Assembly: GCF_024359525.1 (NCBI RefSeq)
Contig: NZ_JAKZEU010000004.1
Location: forward strand, 248,001 to 312,000
Direction of reading: 5' to 3'
Origin: Paracoccus albicereus
Lineage (GTDB): Bacteria; Pseudomonadota; Alphaproteobacteria; Rhodobacterales; Rhodobacteraceae
DNA: 64,000 nt
The position numbers and the translations under genes are program-made. Under the pieces are notes generated by a model. The model was not told where the DNA came from, did no database searches, and saw only the letters and a program-made list of their open reading frames with translations. This document shows positions 17,630 through 26,975 of this stretch, piece by piece; within the stretch, counting starts at the first letter, position 1; each line of letters opens with the position of its first letter.

Positions 17630-18580
17630 TCAGTTGACCGCGTCGGGCAGTGGCGTGCCCTCGTCCAGCGCGACGATATTGCCCATCGCACGCATGCCCA
17701 TCGCGCTCCGAACCTCTTCGGCGGCGGTCCCCAGATGCGGCAGCAGACTGACGTTCCAAAGCGCGCGAAGCGCCTCGGGCACGACCGGCTCTCGCTCATA
17801 GACATCAAGACCCGCGCCCGCGATCACGCCGGTCTCCAAGGCATGAATCAGGGCAGCCTCGTCCACGACGTCACCCCGCGCAATGTTGATCAGGTGCGAT
17901 CTGGGGCCAAGGGCCTCCAGTTCCTGCGCGCCGATCAGGCGATGGGTGCCCGCGCCGCCGGGAACCGAGACGACGGCGAAATCGGCCGCCTGCAGCATAT
18001 CCAGCAGCTCCGGCATCTGGCGCGCCGGCAGGTCAAGCGACGAGACTTTCGAGCGGTTGAAGAACACCACGTCCATGCCGAAACCGTAGTGACAGCGCCG
18101 TGCGATCGCCTTGCCGATCCGGCCCATGCCGATAATCCCGACCGTCTTGCCGGTGACGTGGCTGCCCAGCAATTGCGTCGGGTTCCAGCCGCTCCATTCG
18201 CCTGCGCGAAGAATATGCTCGCCTTCCGACGCCCGGCGGGCGGTCATCAGAAGCAGTGTCATCGCGATATCTGCCGTCGCATCCGTGACCACACCCGGGG
18301 TATTCGTGACCGCGACGCCTGCGTCGCGTGCCGCCTTGACGTCGATATGGTTGTAGCCCGCCCCGAAATTCGCCAGCAGCTTGCACCGGGGCTCGCCGCC
18401 CTCGAACGCCGCAGCTGAAAAGGCGTCCCCCAGCGTCGGCATGATGACGTCATACTCGGCCAGCGCCTGACGGGCTTCATCCACGCTCAGCGGCGTGTTG
18501 TCGCGGAACGTCGCCTCGAAACGCGATTGCAGAGCCTGCGTCACGGCTTCGGTCATCGGCCGGGTCACCAGTACTTTCAT
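17630..18580 (-). CDS. D-2-hydroxyacid dehydrogenase (glyoxylate/hydroxypyruvate reductase type)
   Basis: A 316-residue NAD(P)H-dependent dehydrogenase. The Rossmann motif GMGRIG is at about 151-156. The catalytic set is Arg in NIARGDVVDE, Glu in YEREP, and His in LLPHLGTA. The closest role is reduction of glyoxylate or hydroxypyruvate, which fits the nearby glycerate 2-kinase. The ATG at 18580 overlaps the stop of the CsaA-like gene by one base (TGATG); the longer upstream frame only runs antiparallel through that gene's reading frame. Confidence 0.9.
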   Translation of the reverse strand: MKVLVTRPMTEAVTQALQSRFEATFRDNTPLSVDEARQALAEYDVIMPTLGDAFSAAAFEGGEPRCKLLANFGAGYNHIDVKAARDAGVAVTNTPGVVTDATADIAMTLLLMTARRASEGEHILRAGEWSGWNPTQLLGSHVTGKTVGIIGMGRIGKAIARRCHYGFGMDVVFFNRSKVSSLDLPARQMPELLDMLQAADFAVVSVPGGAGTHRLIGAQELEALGPRSHLINIARGDVVDEAALIHALETGVIAGAGLDVYEREPVVPEALRALWNVSLLPHLGTAAEEVRSAMGMRAMGNIVALDEGTPLPDAVN

Positions 18581-18912
18581 CAATGCATCCTTCCACCATC
18601 GGGGACATTCTGATCGGGCCCGACCAGCACCACCTCGCCTTGAGCATCGGGCAGGCCCAGCACCAGAACCTCGGACATGAACGGGCCGATCTGGCGCGGG
18701 GCAAAGTTCACGACGCACAGCACCTGACGTCCGACCAGCGTGGCCGGGTCATAATGCCGGGTGATCTGCGCCGAGGACTTGCGCTCACCCAATTCACCCA
18801 GATCGATCCACAGCTTGATCGCGGGCTTCTTCGCCTCGGGGAACGGCTCAGCGCGGGTGATCGTGCCCACGCGGACATCGACTTTCTGGAAATCCTCGAA
18901 AGGAATGGTCAT
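18580..18912 (-). CDS. CsaA-like tRNA-binding (OB-fold) protein
   Basis: A 110-residue stand-alone tRNA-binding domain (TRBD/EMAP II-like OB fold): FQKVDVRVGTI at the start, then KLWIDLG, SSAQITRHYDPATLVGRQVLCVVNFAPRQIGPFMSEVLVLG. CsaA proteins have been proposed to act as secretion-linked chaperones and bind tRNA; the exact role here is unknown. It lies between proC (4-bp overlap) and the dehydrogenase (1-bp overlap), suggesting one transcript of three genes. Confidence 0.92.
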   Translation of the reverse strand: MTIPFEDFQKVDVRVGTITRAEPFPEAKKPAIKLWIDLGELGERKSSAQITRHYDPATLVGRQVLCVVNFAPRQIGPFMSEVLVLGLPDAQGEVVLVGPDQNVPDGGRMH

Positions 18913-19715
18913 CGGCCCAGTTCCCGTCCACGCGCAGCGGCTGCGGCGACGGTGCGCCTCATCAGCGGCGGCAGTCCGTTCTCGGCGTTCATCAACTGCT
19001 CCAGCCCCGCTGCGGTGGTGCCGCCCGGCGACGTGACGTTGGCACGCAGCACGGCCGGGTCCTCGTCCGCATGGACCGCCAGCGCGCCTGCGCCCGCGAC
19101 AGTCGCCCGCGCAAGATCCAGCGCCAAGGCCGGTGGCAATCCTTCGGCTTCACCCGCTGCGGCCATCGCCTCGATCATGTGAAAGACGTAAGCCGGGCCG
19201 CTGCCCGACAGCGCGGTGACGGCATCCATCTGATCCTCGCCCTCCAGCCGGACGACACGACCGACGGCGGCCATCAGCGTTTCGGCCAGCGCCAGATCGT
19301 CGTCGGTTGCCTGCGCATTGCCGACCAGGGCCGAGATCCCCTGCCCGATCGCCGCCGGCGTGTTCGGCATCACACGGACCACGGGCGCGCCCGGAAACGC
19401 GGCCTCCAACGCGGCGATCAGCGTCCCGGCCGCGACCGAGACGATCAGCGCTCCATCCAGCTTCGGCATCGCGCCAAGCGCATCGGCCATCATCTGCGGC
19501 TTGACCGCGATCACCATCACCGCCGGGTCGTCGGGCAGGGCCGTGTTCAGCCGCAAGCCCCTGCCCTGCCATTCATCCGCAATGTTGGGATCGATCACGG
19601 TGACCGCCTCGGGCCCTAGTCCGCGGGCCAGCCAGCCCTTCAGCATCGCGCCGCCCATGCGCCCGCAGCCGACCAAGACCAGGCCGCGCTCGTTCAAGCT
19701 CGCGAAATCATTCAT
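18909..19715 (-). CDS. proC: Pyrroline-5-carboxylate reductase
   Basis: A 268-residue NAD(P)H-dependent enzyme for the last step of proline synthesis. The N-terminal Rossmann motif is GCGRMGGAMLKGWL, followed by VIAVKPQMM and VRVMPNTPAAIGQG. The C-terminal signature ALSGSGPAYVFHMIEAMAAAGEAEGLP precedes TSPGGTTAAGL. The ATG at 19715 gives the normal length; the frame is open further upstream but runs through the antisense of ybjN. Proline supply fits with the osmolyte genes elsewhere in the window, but this is a housekeeping gene. Confidence 0.95.
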   Translation of the reverse strand: MNDFASLNERGLVLVGCGRMGGAMLKGWLARGLGPEAVTVIDPNIADEWQGRGLRLNTALPDDPAVMVIAVKPQMMADALGAMPKLDGALIVSVAAGTLIAALEAAFPGAPVVRVMPNTPAAIGQGISALVGNAQATDDDLALAETLMAAVGRVVRLEGEDQMDAVTALSGSGPAYVFHMIEAMAAAGEAEGLPPALALDLARATVAGAGALAVHADEDPAVLRANVTSPGGTTAAGLEQLMNAENGLPPLMRRTVAAAAARGRELGR

Positions 19716-19750
19716 GGATCTGCGCCCTCCCCGGCCGGGCGCACGCGCCC

Positions 19751-20254
19751 TCAGGCTCGTCCGTAGGCCTCGCCCAAAGCGATGTCCAGCGCGGCCTCGG
19801 GGGTGGCATTGCCCCAGGCAGCCATCTGGAAGCTGGGGTAGAACCGCTCGCATCCGTCCAGCGCGTTGCCGATCATCGCGTCGATCTGCTCGATCGAGGC
19901 GATGGCATCGCCTGCGAGAACCAGACCATAGCGCCAGACCATGAGTTTCTGCGCCGGCCAATAGGTGAAGCCGCCGTCCCAGACCTGATCGTTGGCAAGG
20001 TTCAGTGTCTCGTAAAGCTCGGCCATGCGGCCTTCGGGCGGGTCCATGTCGAAGGTGCAGATCAAACGCAGCACCTCTTCGCGCGCAGACCAGGCCAGCG
20101 TCAGGGAATAGCTGCGCCATTGCCCCTCGATCACCACGGCGATCTGGTCATCGGCCAGACGATCGAAATCCCAGGCATGGTGATGAGCGACGGATTCGGC
20201 GATGTCGATCGGATGAATCTCGTCGCTGGGGATGAAATGGTCGGTCTGAGCCAT
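19751..20254 (-). CDS. YbjN-domain protein
   Basis: A 167-residue cytoplasmic protein of the YbjN family (type III secretion chaperone-like fold). It starts MAQTDHFIPSDEIHPIDIAE and includes YSLTLAWSAREEVLRLICTFDMDPP, NLANDQVWDGGFTYW and CERFYPSFQMAAWG. YbjN proteins affect motility and stress tolerance in enterobacteria; the function here is not known. Its linkage with proC (36-bp gap, same strand) suggests co-transcription. Confidence 0.88.
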   Translation of the reverse strand: MAQTDHFIPSDEIHPIDIAESVAHHHAWDFDRLADDQIAVVIEGQWRSYSLTLAWSAREEVLRLICTFDMDPPEGRMAELYETLNLANDQVWDGGFTYWPAQKLMVWRYGLVLAGDAIASIEQIDAMIGNALDGCERFYPSFQMAAWGNATPEAALDIALGEAYGRA

Positions 20255-20430
20255 GGCTCTCTCCTGCGCGCTGCCTCGTTGCCTTGGTGATCGGGTTGCC
20301 CCCGATGTCTTGTCTTGACGCTGCCTCTAGACCCGGCGTTGCTCACCGGCCCCTATACAACATCCTGTGGGCTATACCGGCTTATGTAAAGCGAAAACTC
20401 CGTGACACTCCGGTGCGTTCCGCGGGTGCC

Positions 20431-21120
20431 TCAGCGCTGACGAAACTGTTGCAGGACACGCGCAAAGCCGCCATCGACCAGCACGAAGCTCAGCAGGAAG
20501 CCGGTCGCGAACCCCGCGATCTCGGCCACCCAGGACAAGCTCGCGTCGCGCGCCACGACCGCGAAGATCAGCTGAAACGCCAGCAATGCGCCGATCAGCG
20601 TGAAGGCGCGGAACCGGTTGGCGTTTTCCGCCGCCAGACGGGTCCACAGCAGGAAGGTGAAGCCGCCGACCAATCCATAGACCGCCGGATAGCCGCCGAT
20701 CAGCAGTTGCGGCCCTGCACCGATCGCACCCGCGACGATGGTATGGACCAGCGCCCCGCCGACGGCCGAGCCGAGATACAGCGCGACGATCGACCAGGGG
20801 CGCAGCCGCGTCGCCACCATGTTGCCAAGGGCCAGCGTGAAGACGACGACGAACACCGCCTGAATGGGCGAGCCGTGGATGAACGGATAGGTCAGAAGGC
20901 GATAGGCGATGGCAGGCTCGAACTGGCCCGTGGACCACAGATAGGCGATCTGCTGGGGCGCGAAGGCCGCGGCTTGGATCGCGCTTAGCCGCAGACCCAC
21001 GCCCTCGGCGCCGCCGATCAGGCCAATGCTGCCCAACGCGAACAGCGCCTCGGACGCGATCACCGGCAAGGCCAGCAACCAGACCACGGCGGGCAGGCTG
21101 TTGAACGGCGATTCGTGCAT
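20431..21120 (-). CDS. Rhomboid-family membrane protein, probably proteolytically inactive
   Basis: A 229-residue protein with six or seven transmembrane helices and rhomboid landmarks: YRLLTYPFIHGSP at about 73-85 and the conserved Asn100. The catalytic sites are altered. Where active rhomboids have GxSG, this has GGYPAVYGL at about 142-150 (Ser to Tyr); where they have AHxxGxxxG, this has AEIAGFATG at about 199-207 (His to Glu). It may act as a pseudoprotease. I chose the ATG at 21120 (MHESPFN); in-frame starts at 21132 and 21195 exist, the latter only 11 bp from the divergent trpS start. Confidence 0.85.
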   Translation of the reverse strand: MHESPFNSLPAVVWLLALPVIASEALFALGSIGLIGGAEGVGLRLSAIQAAAFAPQQIAYLWSTGQFEPAIAYRLLTYPFIHGSPIQAVFVVVFTLALGNMVATRLRPWSIVALYLGSAVGGALVHTIVAGAIGAGPQLLIGGYPAVYGLVGGFTFLLWTRLAAENANRFRAFTLIGALLAFQLIFAVVARDASLSWVAEIAGFATGFLLSFVLVDGGFARVLQQFRQR

Positions 21121-21206
21121 GCCTTCACGCATGGCGCGGCCCCAAGGTTGCGTCTGTCCGGGCCAGCGGATAAGCGAAATCGACCGCGTTTCCAAGCAGG
21201 CGAGAG

Positions 21207-22241
21207 ATGACCGAGACCCAGACTTCGCGCTTCACCCCGCGCATCTTTTCGGGGATCCAGCCTTCGGGCGGCCTGACGCTGGGCAATTACCTCGGCGCGC
21301 TGAAACGGTTCGCCGAACTGCAGGGCGGCGAGGCCGAGACGATCTATTGCATCGTGGACCTGCACGCGATCACCGTCTGGCAGGATCCCGAGGTTCTGCG
21401 CGCCCGCATCCGCGAAGCCGCGGCGGCGTTCATGGCCGCGGGCGTGGATCCGGCGCGTTCCGTCCTGTTCAACCAGAGCCAGGTCAGCGCCCATGCCGAA
21501 CTGGCGTGGCTGTTCAACACGGTCGCGCGCGTCGGCTGGATGTACCGAATGACGCAATTCAAGGACAAGGCGGGCAAGAACAGCGAGAATGCCAGCCTCG
21601 GGCTGCTGGCCTATCCGGCGCTGATGGCGGCGGACATTCTGGCCTATCGCGCGACGGCGGTGCCGGTGGGCGAGGACCAGAAGCAGCATCTGGAACTGAC
21701 CCGCGACATCGCGGCGAAGTTCAACCACGATTACGGCGTCGAGCATTTTCCGATCACGCAGCCGCTGATCGAGGGTGTCGCGACCCGCGTCATGTCCCTG
21801 CGCGACGGCAGCAAGAAGATGTCGAAATCCGACCCGTCGGATGCCAGCCGCATCAACCTGACCGATGACGCCGACACGATCGCGCAGAAGATCCGCAAGG
21901 CGCGCACCGATGCCGATCCACTGCCCGGCAGCATGGACGGGCTGAAAGACCGGCCAGAGGCGAAGAACCTCGTCAACATCTATGCCGCGCTCAGCGATGA
22001 GACGCCCGACCAGATCCTTTCGCGGTTCGAGGGTCAGGGCTTCGGCGCCTTCAAGCCCGCGCTGGCCGAGGTGGCGGTCGCGGCTTTGTCGCCGATCACC
22101 GCGAAGATGTCCGAGCTGATGTCGGACCCGGCCGAAATCGACCGCATCCTGGGTGATGGCGCCGACCGGGCCGAAGCCATCGCACGTCCGATCCTGGAAG
22201 AAACCAAGGATGTGATGGGGCTTCTCAGCACCCGACGCTGA
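21207..22241 (+). CDS. trpS: Tryptophanyl-tRNA synthetase
   Basis: A 344-residue class I synthetase that charges tRNA-Trp. It has the P-SGG-TLGNYLG form of the HIGH motif at about 19-29, then the tryptophan-binding region and [10 protein letters not shown] as the KMSKS loop near residue 198. Length is normal for bacterial TrpS. It is divergent from the rhomboid-like gene and appears monocistronic. Confidence 0.96.
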   Translation: MTETQTSRFTPRIFSGIQPSGGLTLGNYLGALKRFAELQGGEAETIYCIVDLHAITVWQDPEVLRARIREAAAAFMAAGVDPARSVLFNQSQVSAHAELAWLFNTVARVGWMYRMTQFKDKAGKNSENASLGLLAYPALMAADILAYRATAVPVGEDQKQHLELTRDIAAKFNHDYGVEHFPITQPLIEGVATRVMSLRDGSKKMSKSDPSDASRINLTDDADTIAQKIRKARTDADPLPGSMDGLKDRPEAKNLVNIYAALSDETPDQILSRFEGQGFGAFKPALAEVAVAALSPITAKMSELMSDPAEIDRILGDGADRAEAIARPILEETKDVMGLLSTRR

Positions 22242-22342
22242 CGCCGGTCTTGCGGCAGGCGCATGATGGCCATGCGCGCGACGCAATTGTCTGGGCGCCC
22301 GGGCGGCTTAGGTCGATCGGGTAAGCAGACTAGGACAATGCC

Positions 22343-23410
22343 ATGCCAACGCTTTTCACGCCCCTGACCCTTGGCGCGCTGACGCTGCCGAACCGCGTCG
22401 TGATGGCGCCGCTGACCCGCAGCCGCGCCGGCGCCACGCGCGTCCCGAACGCCATGATGGCGGAATATTACGCTCAGCGGGCCGGTGCCGGCCTGATCCT
22501 GACCGAGGCGACCAGTGTCATGCCGCAAGGCGTCGGCTATGCCGACACGCCCGGCATCTGGAACGACGATCAGGTCGAGGGCTGGCGCACGATCACCGAT
22601 GCCGTTCACGCCAACGACGGACGGATCGTCCTTCAACTCTGGCATGTCGGTCGCATCTCCGACCCGATGTTCCTCGATGGCGAAACGCCCGTCGCGCCCA
22701 GTGCGCTTCAACCCGAGGGGCATGTCAGCCTCGTTCGGCCCAAGAAAGCCTATGTGACCCCGCGTGCGCTCGAGACGGCGGAAATCCCGGGCATCGTCGC
22801 GGCTTATCGGGCGGGTGCAGAACGCGCCAAGGCCGCCGGCTTCGACGGGGTCGAGCTGCACGGCGCCAATGGCTACCTGATCGACCAGTTCCTGCAGGAC
22901 AGCGTGAACCGGCGTGAGGACCGCTATGGCGGCTCGATCGAAAATCGCGCGCGCCTGCTGATCGAAGTAATCGATGCCCTGATCGAGGTCTGGGGCGCTG
23001 ACCGCGTCGGGCTGCACCTTGCCCCGCGCGGCGACAGTCACGACATGGGCGACAGCGATCCGCACGCCTTGTTCACCTACGTGGCCCGCGCGATGCGCGA
23101 CCGCGGCGTCGCCTTCCTGATGCTGCGCGAACATGAAGGCGAAGACAGCCTGCTGCCCGCCATCCGCGAGGCTTTCGGCGGCCCGGTCATCGCAAACGAA
23201 GGATTCACCCCCGAAAGCGCCGCCCGCATCGTCGAGGAAGGCCGCGCCGACGCGGTGGGCTTCGGCCGCGACTTCATCGCGACGCCGGACCTTCCCGCCC
23301 GCCTGCGCGAGGGCAAGCCGCTGAACGAACAGCACCCCGAGACCTTCTACGGCGGCGGCGCCAAGGGCTACACGGATTACCCGAGCCTCGCGGACGCCGA
23401 CGCAGCCTGA
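22343..23410 (+). CDS. Old Yellow Enzyme-type alkene reductase
   Basis: A 355-residue FMN-dependent reductase of the NemA/OYE class. Motifs are NRVVMAPLTRSRA at the start, the LQLWHVGR stretch, the substrate-binding pair in GVELHGANGYLIDQFLQD, then RYGGSIENRARLL and a C-terminal phosphate-binding GFGRDFIATPDL. Such enzymes reduce electrophilic alkenes or nitro-compounds with NAD(P)H. The natural substrate is not known. It is monocistronic. Confidence 0.93.
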   Translation: MPTLFTPLTLGALTLPNRVVMAPLTRSRAGATRVPNAMMAEYYAQRAGAGLILTEATSVMPQGVGYADTPGIWNDDQVEGWRTITDAVHANDGRIVLQLWHVGRISDPMFLDGETPVAPSALQPEGHVSLVRPKKAYVTPRALETAEIPGIVAAYRAGAERAKAAGFDGVELHGANGYLIDQFLQDSVNRREDRYGGSIENRARLLIEVIDALIEVWGADRVGLHLAPRGDSHDMGDSDPHALFTYVARAMRDRGVAFLMLREHEGEDSLLPAIREAFGGPVIANEGFTPESAARIVEEGRADAVGFGRDFIATPDLPARLREGKPLNEQHPETFYGGGAKGYTDYPSLADADAA

Positions 23411-23445
23411 TATTCGGTGGGGCGGCCTGGCGCCGCCCTACCCTC

Positions 23446-24021
23446 TCATCCCGCGCGACGGCGGCTCAGATGGACGCGCCAGATCGCGTATCCCGTCGCA
23501 GCCAACGCGGCGGCTGACAGCAGCCATTTCGAAGCCACCTCCATCGCGCCTTCGATCTGGACCGCGTGAATGATCGTGGACAGGACGATCACCACGGCCA
23601 ACGCATTATGGACAAGACGCCACCGCGAATAGGCGAGGCTGCGCCGCGCAAGCATCAGCAAGGCCGTGGCGATGGCCGCGGCCGTGGCGATGACCCCGTA
23701 GACCGAAAAAGGCGTGGGTGAGGCAAGCGTTAGTGCGTCGAGCGTGTCGTAGGGGCTGGTGATGAAAAGCCCGCCGATATGGACGCCAATGCAGACAAGA
23801 ATCGCGGCGCCCAACCATCGATGCCAGGCCAGCCGCCGCGTGATCCCCAGCCTGTAGGCCATCAGCGGCTGGATCACCATGATCCCCAGACCGATAATCC
23901 CCGCGAACCCGGCGATGATATAGATCGGATCGCGATAGGCCAGATACGGACTGCGCGCCGCCAACGCCACCGCAACGGCGATCAGCGTGAACGCCGCAAC
24001 GACGATCAGCCTGCGGTCCAT
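23446..24021 (-). CDS. Ferric-reductase-like transmembrane protein
   Basis: A 191-residue membrane protein with five or six helices. Paired histidines in the pattern of a ferric-reductase-like haem-b domain occur in RLAWHRWLGAAILVCIGVHIGG and WRLVHNALAVVIVLSTIIHAVQ. There is no FAD or NADPH domain, so it could pass electrons within the membrane to a separate partner. The upstream gene (24034-24519, 12-bp gap) encodes a Tat-exported protein and is likely its functional partner. Confidence 0.8.
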   Translation of the reverse strand: MDRRLIVVAAFTLIAVAVALAARSPYLAYRDPIYIIAGFAGIIGLGIMVIQPLMAYRLGITRRLAWHRWLGAAILVCIGVHIGGLFITSPYDTLDALTLASPTPFSVYGVIATAAAIATALLMLARRSLAYSRWRLVHNALAVVIVLSTIIHAVQIEGAMEVASKWLLSAAALAATGYAIWRVHLSRRRAG

Positions 24022-24033
24022 GACGTTTCGGGC

Positions 24034-24519
24034 TCAGACCGGCTGCAGCACGAAATCGGCCGACAGCGACGTGTCAGAAGCGCTTGGCATCACCGGGCGC
24101 AGGAAGACGGTTTCGAAGGCGCCGTCGTCATAGGCCAGATGCGCGTGCGGCTGGCCGAAATTTGGCACGATCTGCTCCATCTCCAGACGGAAACTGCCAT
24201 CGGCGCGGGTCAGGACGCTGCCATGGTTGCGCGGCTCGCGCTCGCCGCCCAGCGTCGTCGCGGCCCAGATCTGGATGCGAACGCCCTCCAGCGGCGCACC
24301 GTCGCCGGCGCGACGCACCGTGCCTGACATGACGAAGCCCGACCCCAGCCTGTCCACCAGCGGGGCATTCGGACGATAATTGTTCGACCCGCCACGCATG
24401 CTTTCGGTCGGCGGCAGCCCCTGCGCGGCGAGGGCCGGTCCGGAGCCCAAAGCGAGACCAAGGCCCGTCACCCCCGTGGCGAGGATGAAGCTGCGGCGAT
24501 CGTGGAATGGCAGGCGCAT
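24034..24519 (-). CDS. Tat-exported intradiol-dioxygenase-like protein
   Basis: A 161-residue protein with a twin-arginine signal (HDRRSFILATGVTGLGLALG, about residues 6-25). The mature part has the beta-sandwich pattern of intradiol ring-cleavage dioxygenases: GTVRRAGDGAPLEGVRIQIWAAT, then TRADGSFRLEM and GQPHAHLAY with a HxH. The full set of tyrosine iron ligands is not evident, so catalysis is uncertain. I chose the ATG at 24519 for its GAAGGAGAT ribosome site; the longer frame runs into the glnA terminator and coding region. It is paired with the haem membrane protein downstream. Confidence 0.75.
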   Translation of the reverse strand: MRLPFHDRRSFILATGVTGLGLALGSGPALAAQGLPPTESMRGGSNNYRPNAPLVDRLGSGFVMSGTVRRAGDGAPLEGVRIQIWAATTLGGEREPRNHGSVLTRADGSFRLEMEQIVPNFGQPHAHLAYDDGAFETVFLRPVMPSASDTSLSADFVLQPV

Positions 24520-24609
24520 GGCGCGATCTCCTTCTGGCGTGGGAGGCTCAACCTTAACGCAGGTCGCCCCCGATCGCGGGCACAACATCGTGAGCCGCCG
24601 GCCCGTACG

Positions 24610-24637
24610 AAAAAGGGCGCCATTGCGGCGCCCTTTC
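24610..24637 (-). terminator. Rho-independent terminator of glnA
   Basis: On the minus strand AAAGGGCGCC, a five-base loop, and GGCGCCCTTTTT form a 10-bp stem with a T-run, starting 22 bp after the glnA stop codon. Confidence 0.92.
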
Positions 24638-24658
24638 CCTGATCCTGTCCCGGTCTTC

Positions 24659-26065
24659 TCAGACGCTGTAATACATCTGGTATTCGATCGGGTGAGGCGT
24701 GTGCTCGTAGGCATAGACCTCTTCCCATTTCAGCGCCATGTAGCCTTCCAGCTGGTCGCGGGTGAACACGTCGCCCGCCAGCAGGAAGTCCATGTCCTTC
24801 TCCAGCTCTTCCAGCGCTTCGCGCAGGCTGCCGCAGACGGTCGGGATTTCCGCCAGTTCTTCCGGCGGCAGATCGTAGAGGTCCTTGTCCGATGCGGGGC
24901 CCGGATCGATCTTGTTCTTGATCCCGTCCAGACCGGCCATCAGCAGCGCCGCAAAGCACAGATACGGGTTGGCCGAGGGATCGGGGAAGCGGGCCTCGAC
25001 GCGCTTGGCCTTCGGGCTTTCGGTCCACGGAATCCGCACGCAGCCCGACCGGTTGCGGGCCGAATAGGCGCGCAGAACGGGGGCCTCGAAGCCCGGGATC
25101 AGGCGCTTGTAGCTGTTGGTCGCGGGGTTGGTCAGCGCGTTCAGCGCCTTGGCGTGCTTCAGGACGCCACCGATGAACCACAGGGCTTCCTGGCTCAGAT
25201 CGGCATACTTGTCGCCCGCGAACAGCGGCTTGCCGTCCTTCCAGATCGACATGTTGACGTGCATCCCCGAACCGTTGTCGCCCTTCATCGGCTTCGGCAT
25301 GAAGGTCGCCGACTTGCCGTAGGCGTGGGCCACGTTGTGGATCACGTACTTGTATTTCTGGATGTTGTCGGCCTGTTCGACCATGCCGCCAAAGATCATC
25401 CCCAGCTCGTGCTGGCAGGTCGCGACCTCGTGGTGGTGCTTGTCGACCTTGATGCCCATCCGCTTCATCGTGGACAGCATCTCGCCGCGGATGTCCTGCG
25501 CCTCATCGACCGGGTTGACCGGGAAATAGCCGCCCTTGTGGCCGGCACGGTGTCCCTGGTTGCCCATCTCGTATTCGGAATCGGTGTTCCAGGCGGCGGC
25601 GGCGGCGTCGATCTCGAAACCGACCTTCTGCGGCGTGACCGCATATTTCACGTCGTCGAACAGGAAGAACTCGGCCTCGGGGCCGAAATAGGCCGCATCG
25701 CCGATGCCCGAGGACTTCAGATAGGCTTCCGCCTTGACCGCGGTGCCGCGCGGGTCGCGGGCATAGGGCTCGCCCGTGTCGGGCTCGACCACGTTGCAAT
25801 GCACGCACAGCGTCTTTTCGGCGTAGAACGGGTCGATATAGGCGCTGGCCGGATCGGGGATCAGCTTCATGTCGGACTGATCGATCGACTTCCAGCCGGC
25901 GATCGAGCTGCCGTCGAACATGAAGCCTTCCTCGAAGAAGTCCTCGTCGACCTCGTCCACGATCAGCGTGACGTGCTGCAGCTTGCCCTTGGGATCGGTG
26001 AAGCGGACGTCGACATATTCGACTTCCTCCGACTTCATCAGGTCCATGACATCCTTGACTTTCAT
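24659..26065 (-). CDS. glnA: Glutamine synthetase type I
   Basis: A 468-residue GSI-beta enzyme that makes glutamine from glutamate, ammonia and ATP. The N-terminal [22 protein letters not shown], the metal-binding [16 protein letters not shown] region, the [17 protein letters not shown] loop and [11 protein letters not shown] are all present. The adenylylation tyrosine lies in DLYDLPPEE near residue 397, so activity should be controlled by GlnE. It follows glnB by 78 bp on the same strand; the pair is the standard PII-GS unit of alphaproteobacteria. Confidence 0.97.
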   Translation of the reverse strand: MKVKDVMDLMKSEEVEYVDVRFTDPKGKLQHVTLIVDEVDEDFFEEGFMFDGSSIAGWKSIDQSDMKLIPDPASAYIDPFYAEKTLCVHCNVVEPDTGEPYARDPRGTAVKAEAYLKSSGIGDAAYFGPEAEFFLFDDVKYAVTPQKVGFEIDAAAAAWNTDSEYEMGNQGHRAGHKGGYFPVNPVDEAQDIRGEMLSTMKRMGIKVDKHHHEVATCQHELGMIFGGMVEQADNIQKYKYVIHNVAHAYGKSATFMPKPMKGDNGSGMHVNMSIWKDGKPLFAGDKYADLSQEALWFIGGVLKHAKALNALTNPATNSYKRLIPGFEAPVLRAYSARNRSGCVRIPWTESPKAKRVEARFPDPSANPYLCFAALLMAGLDGIKNKIDPGPASDKDLYDLPPEELAEIPTVCGSLREALEELEKDMDFLLAGDVFTRDQLEGYMALKWEEVYAYEHTPHPIEYQMYYSV

Positions 26066-26143
26066 CTCTTCCCTTTCTTCGTAAGAGCGGCCCGGGACCG
26101 CAGGGGCCCGGACCTGAAACGTGAAGCGTAACTCTGGCGACGT

Positions 26144-26975
<832 letters not shown>

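Noticed and set aside
24380..26131. 583-residue open frame opposite glnA
   Set aside because: Antisense of glutamine synthetase; no signal, motif or ribosome site.
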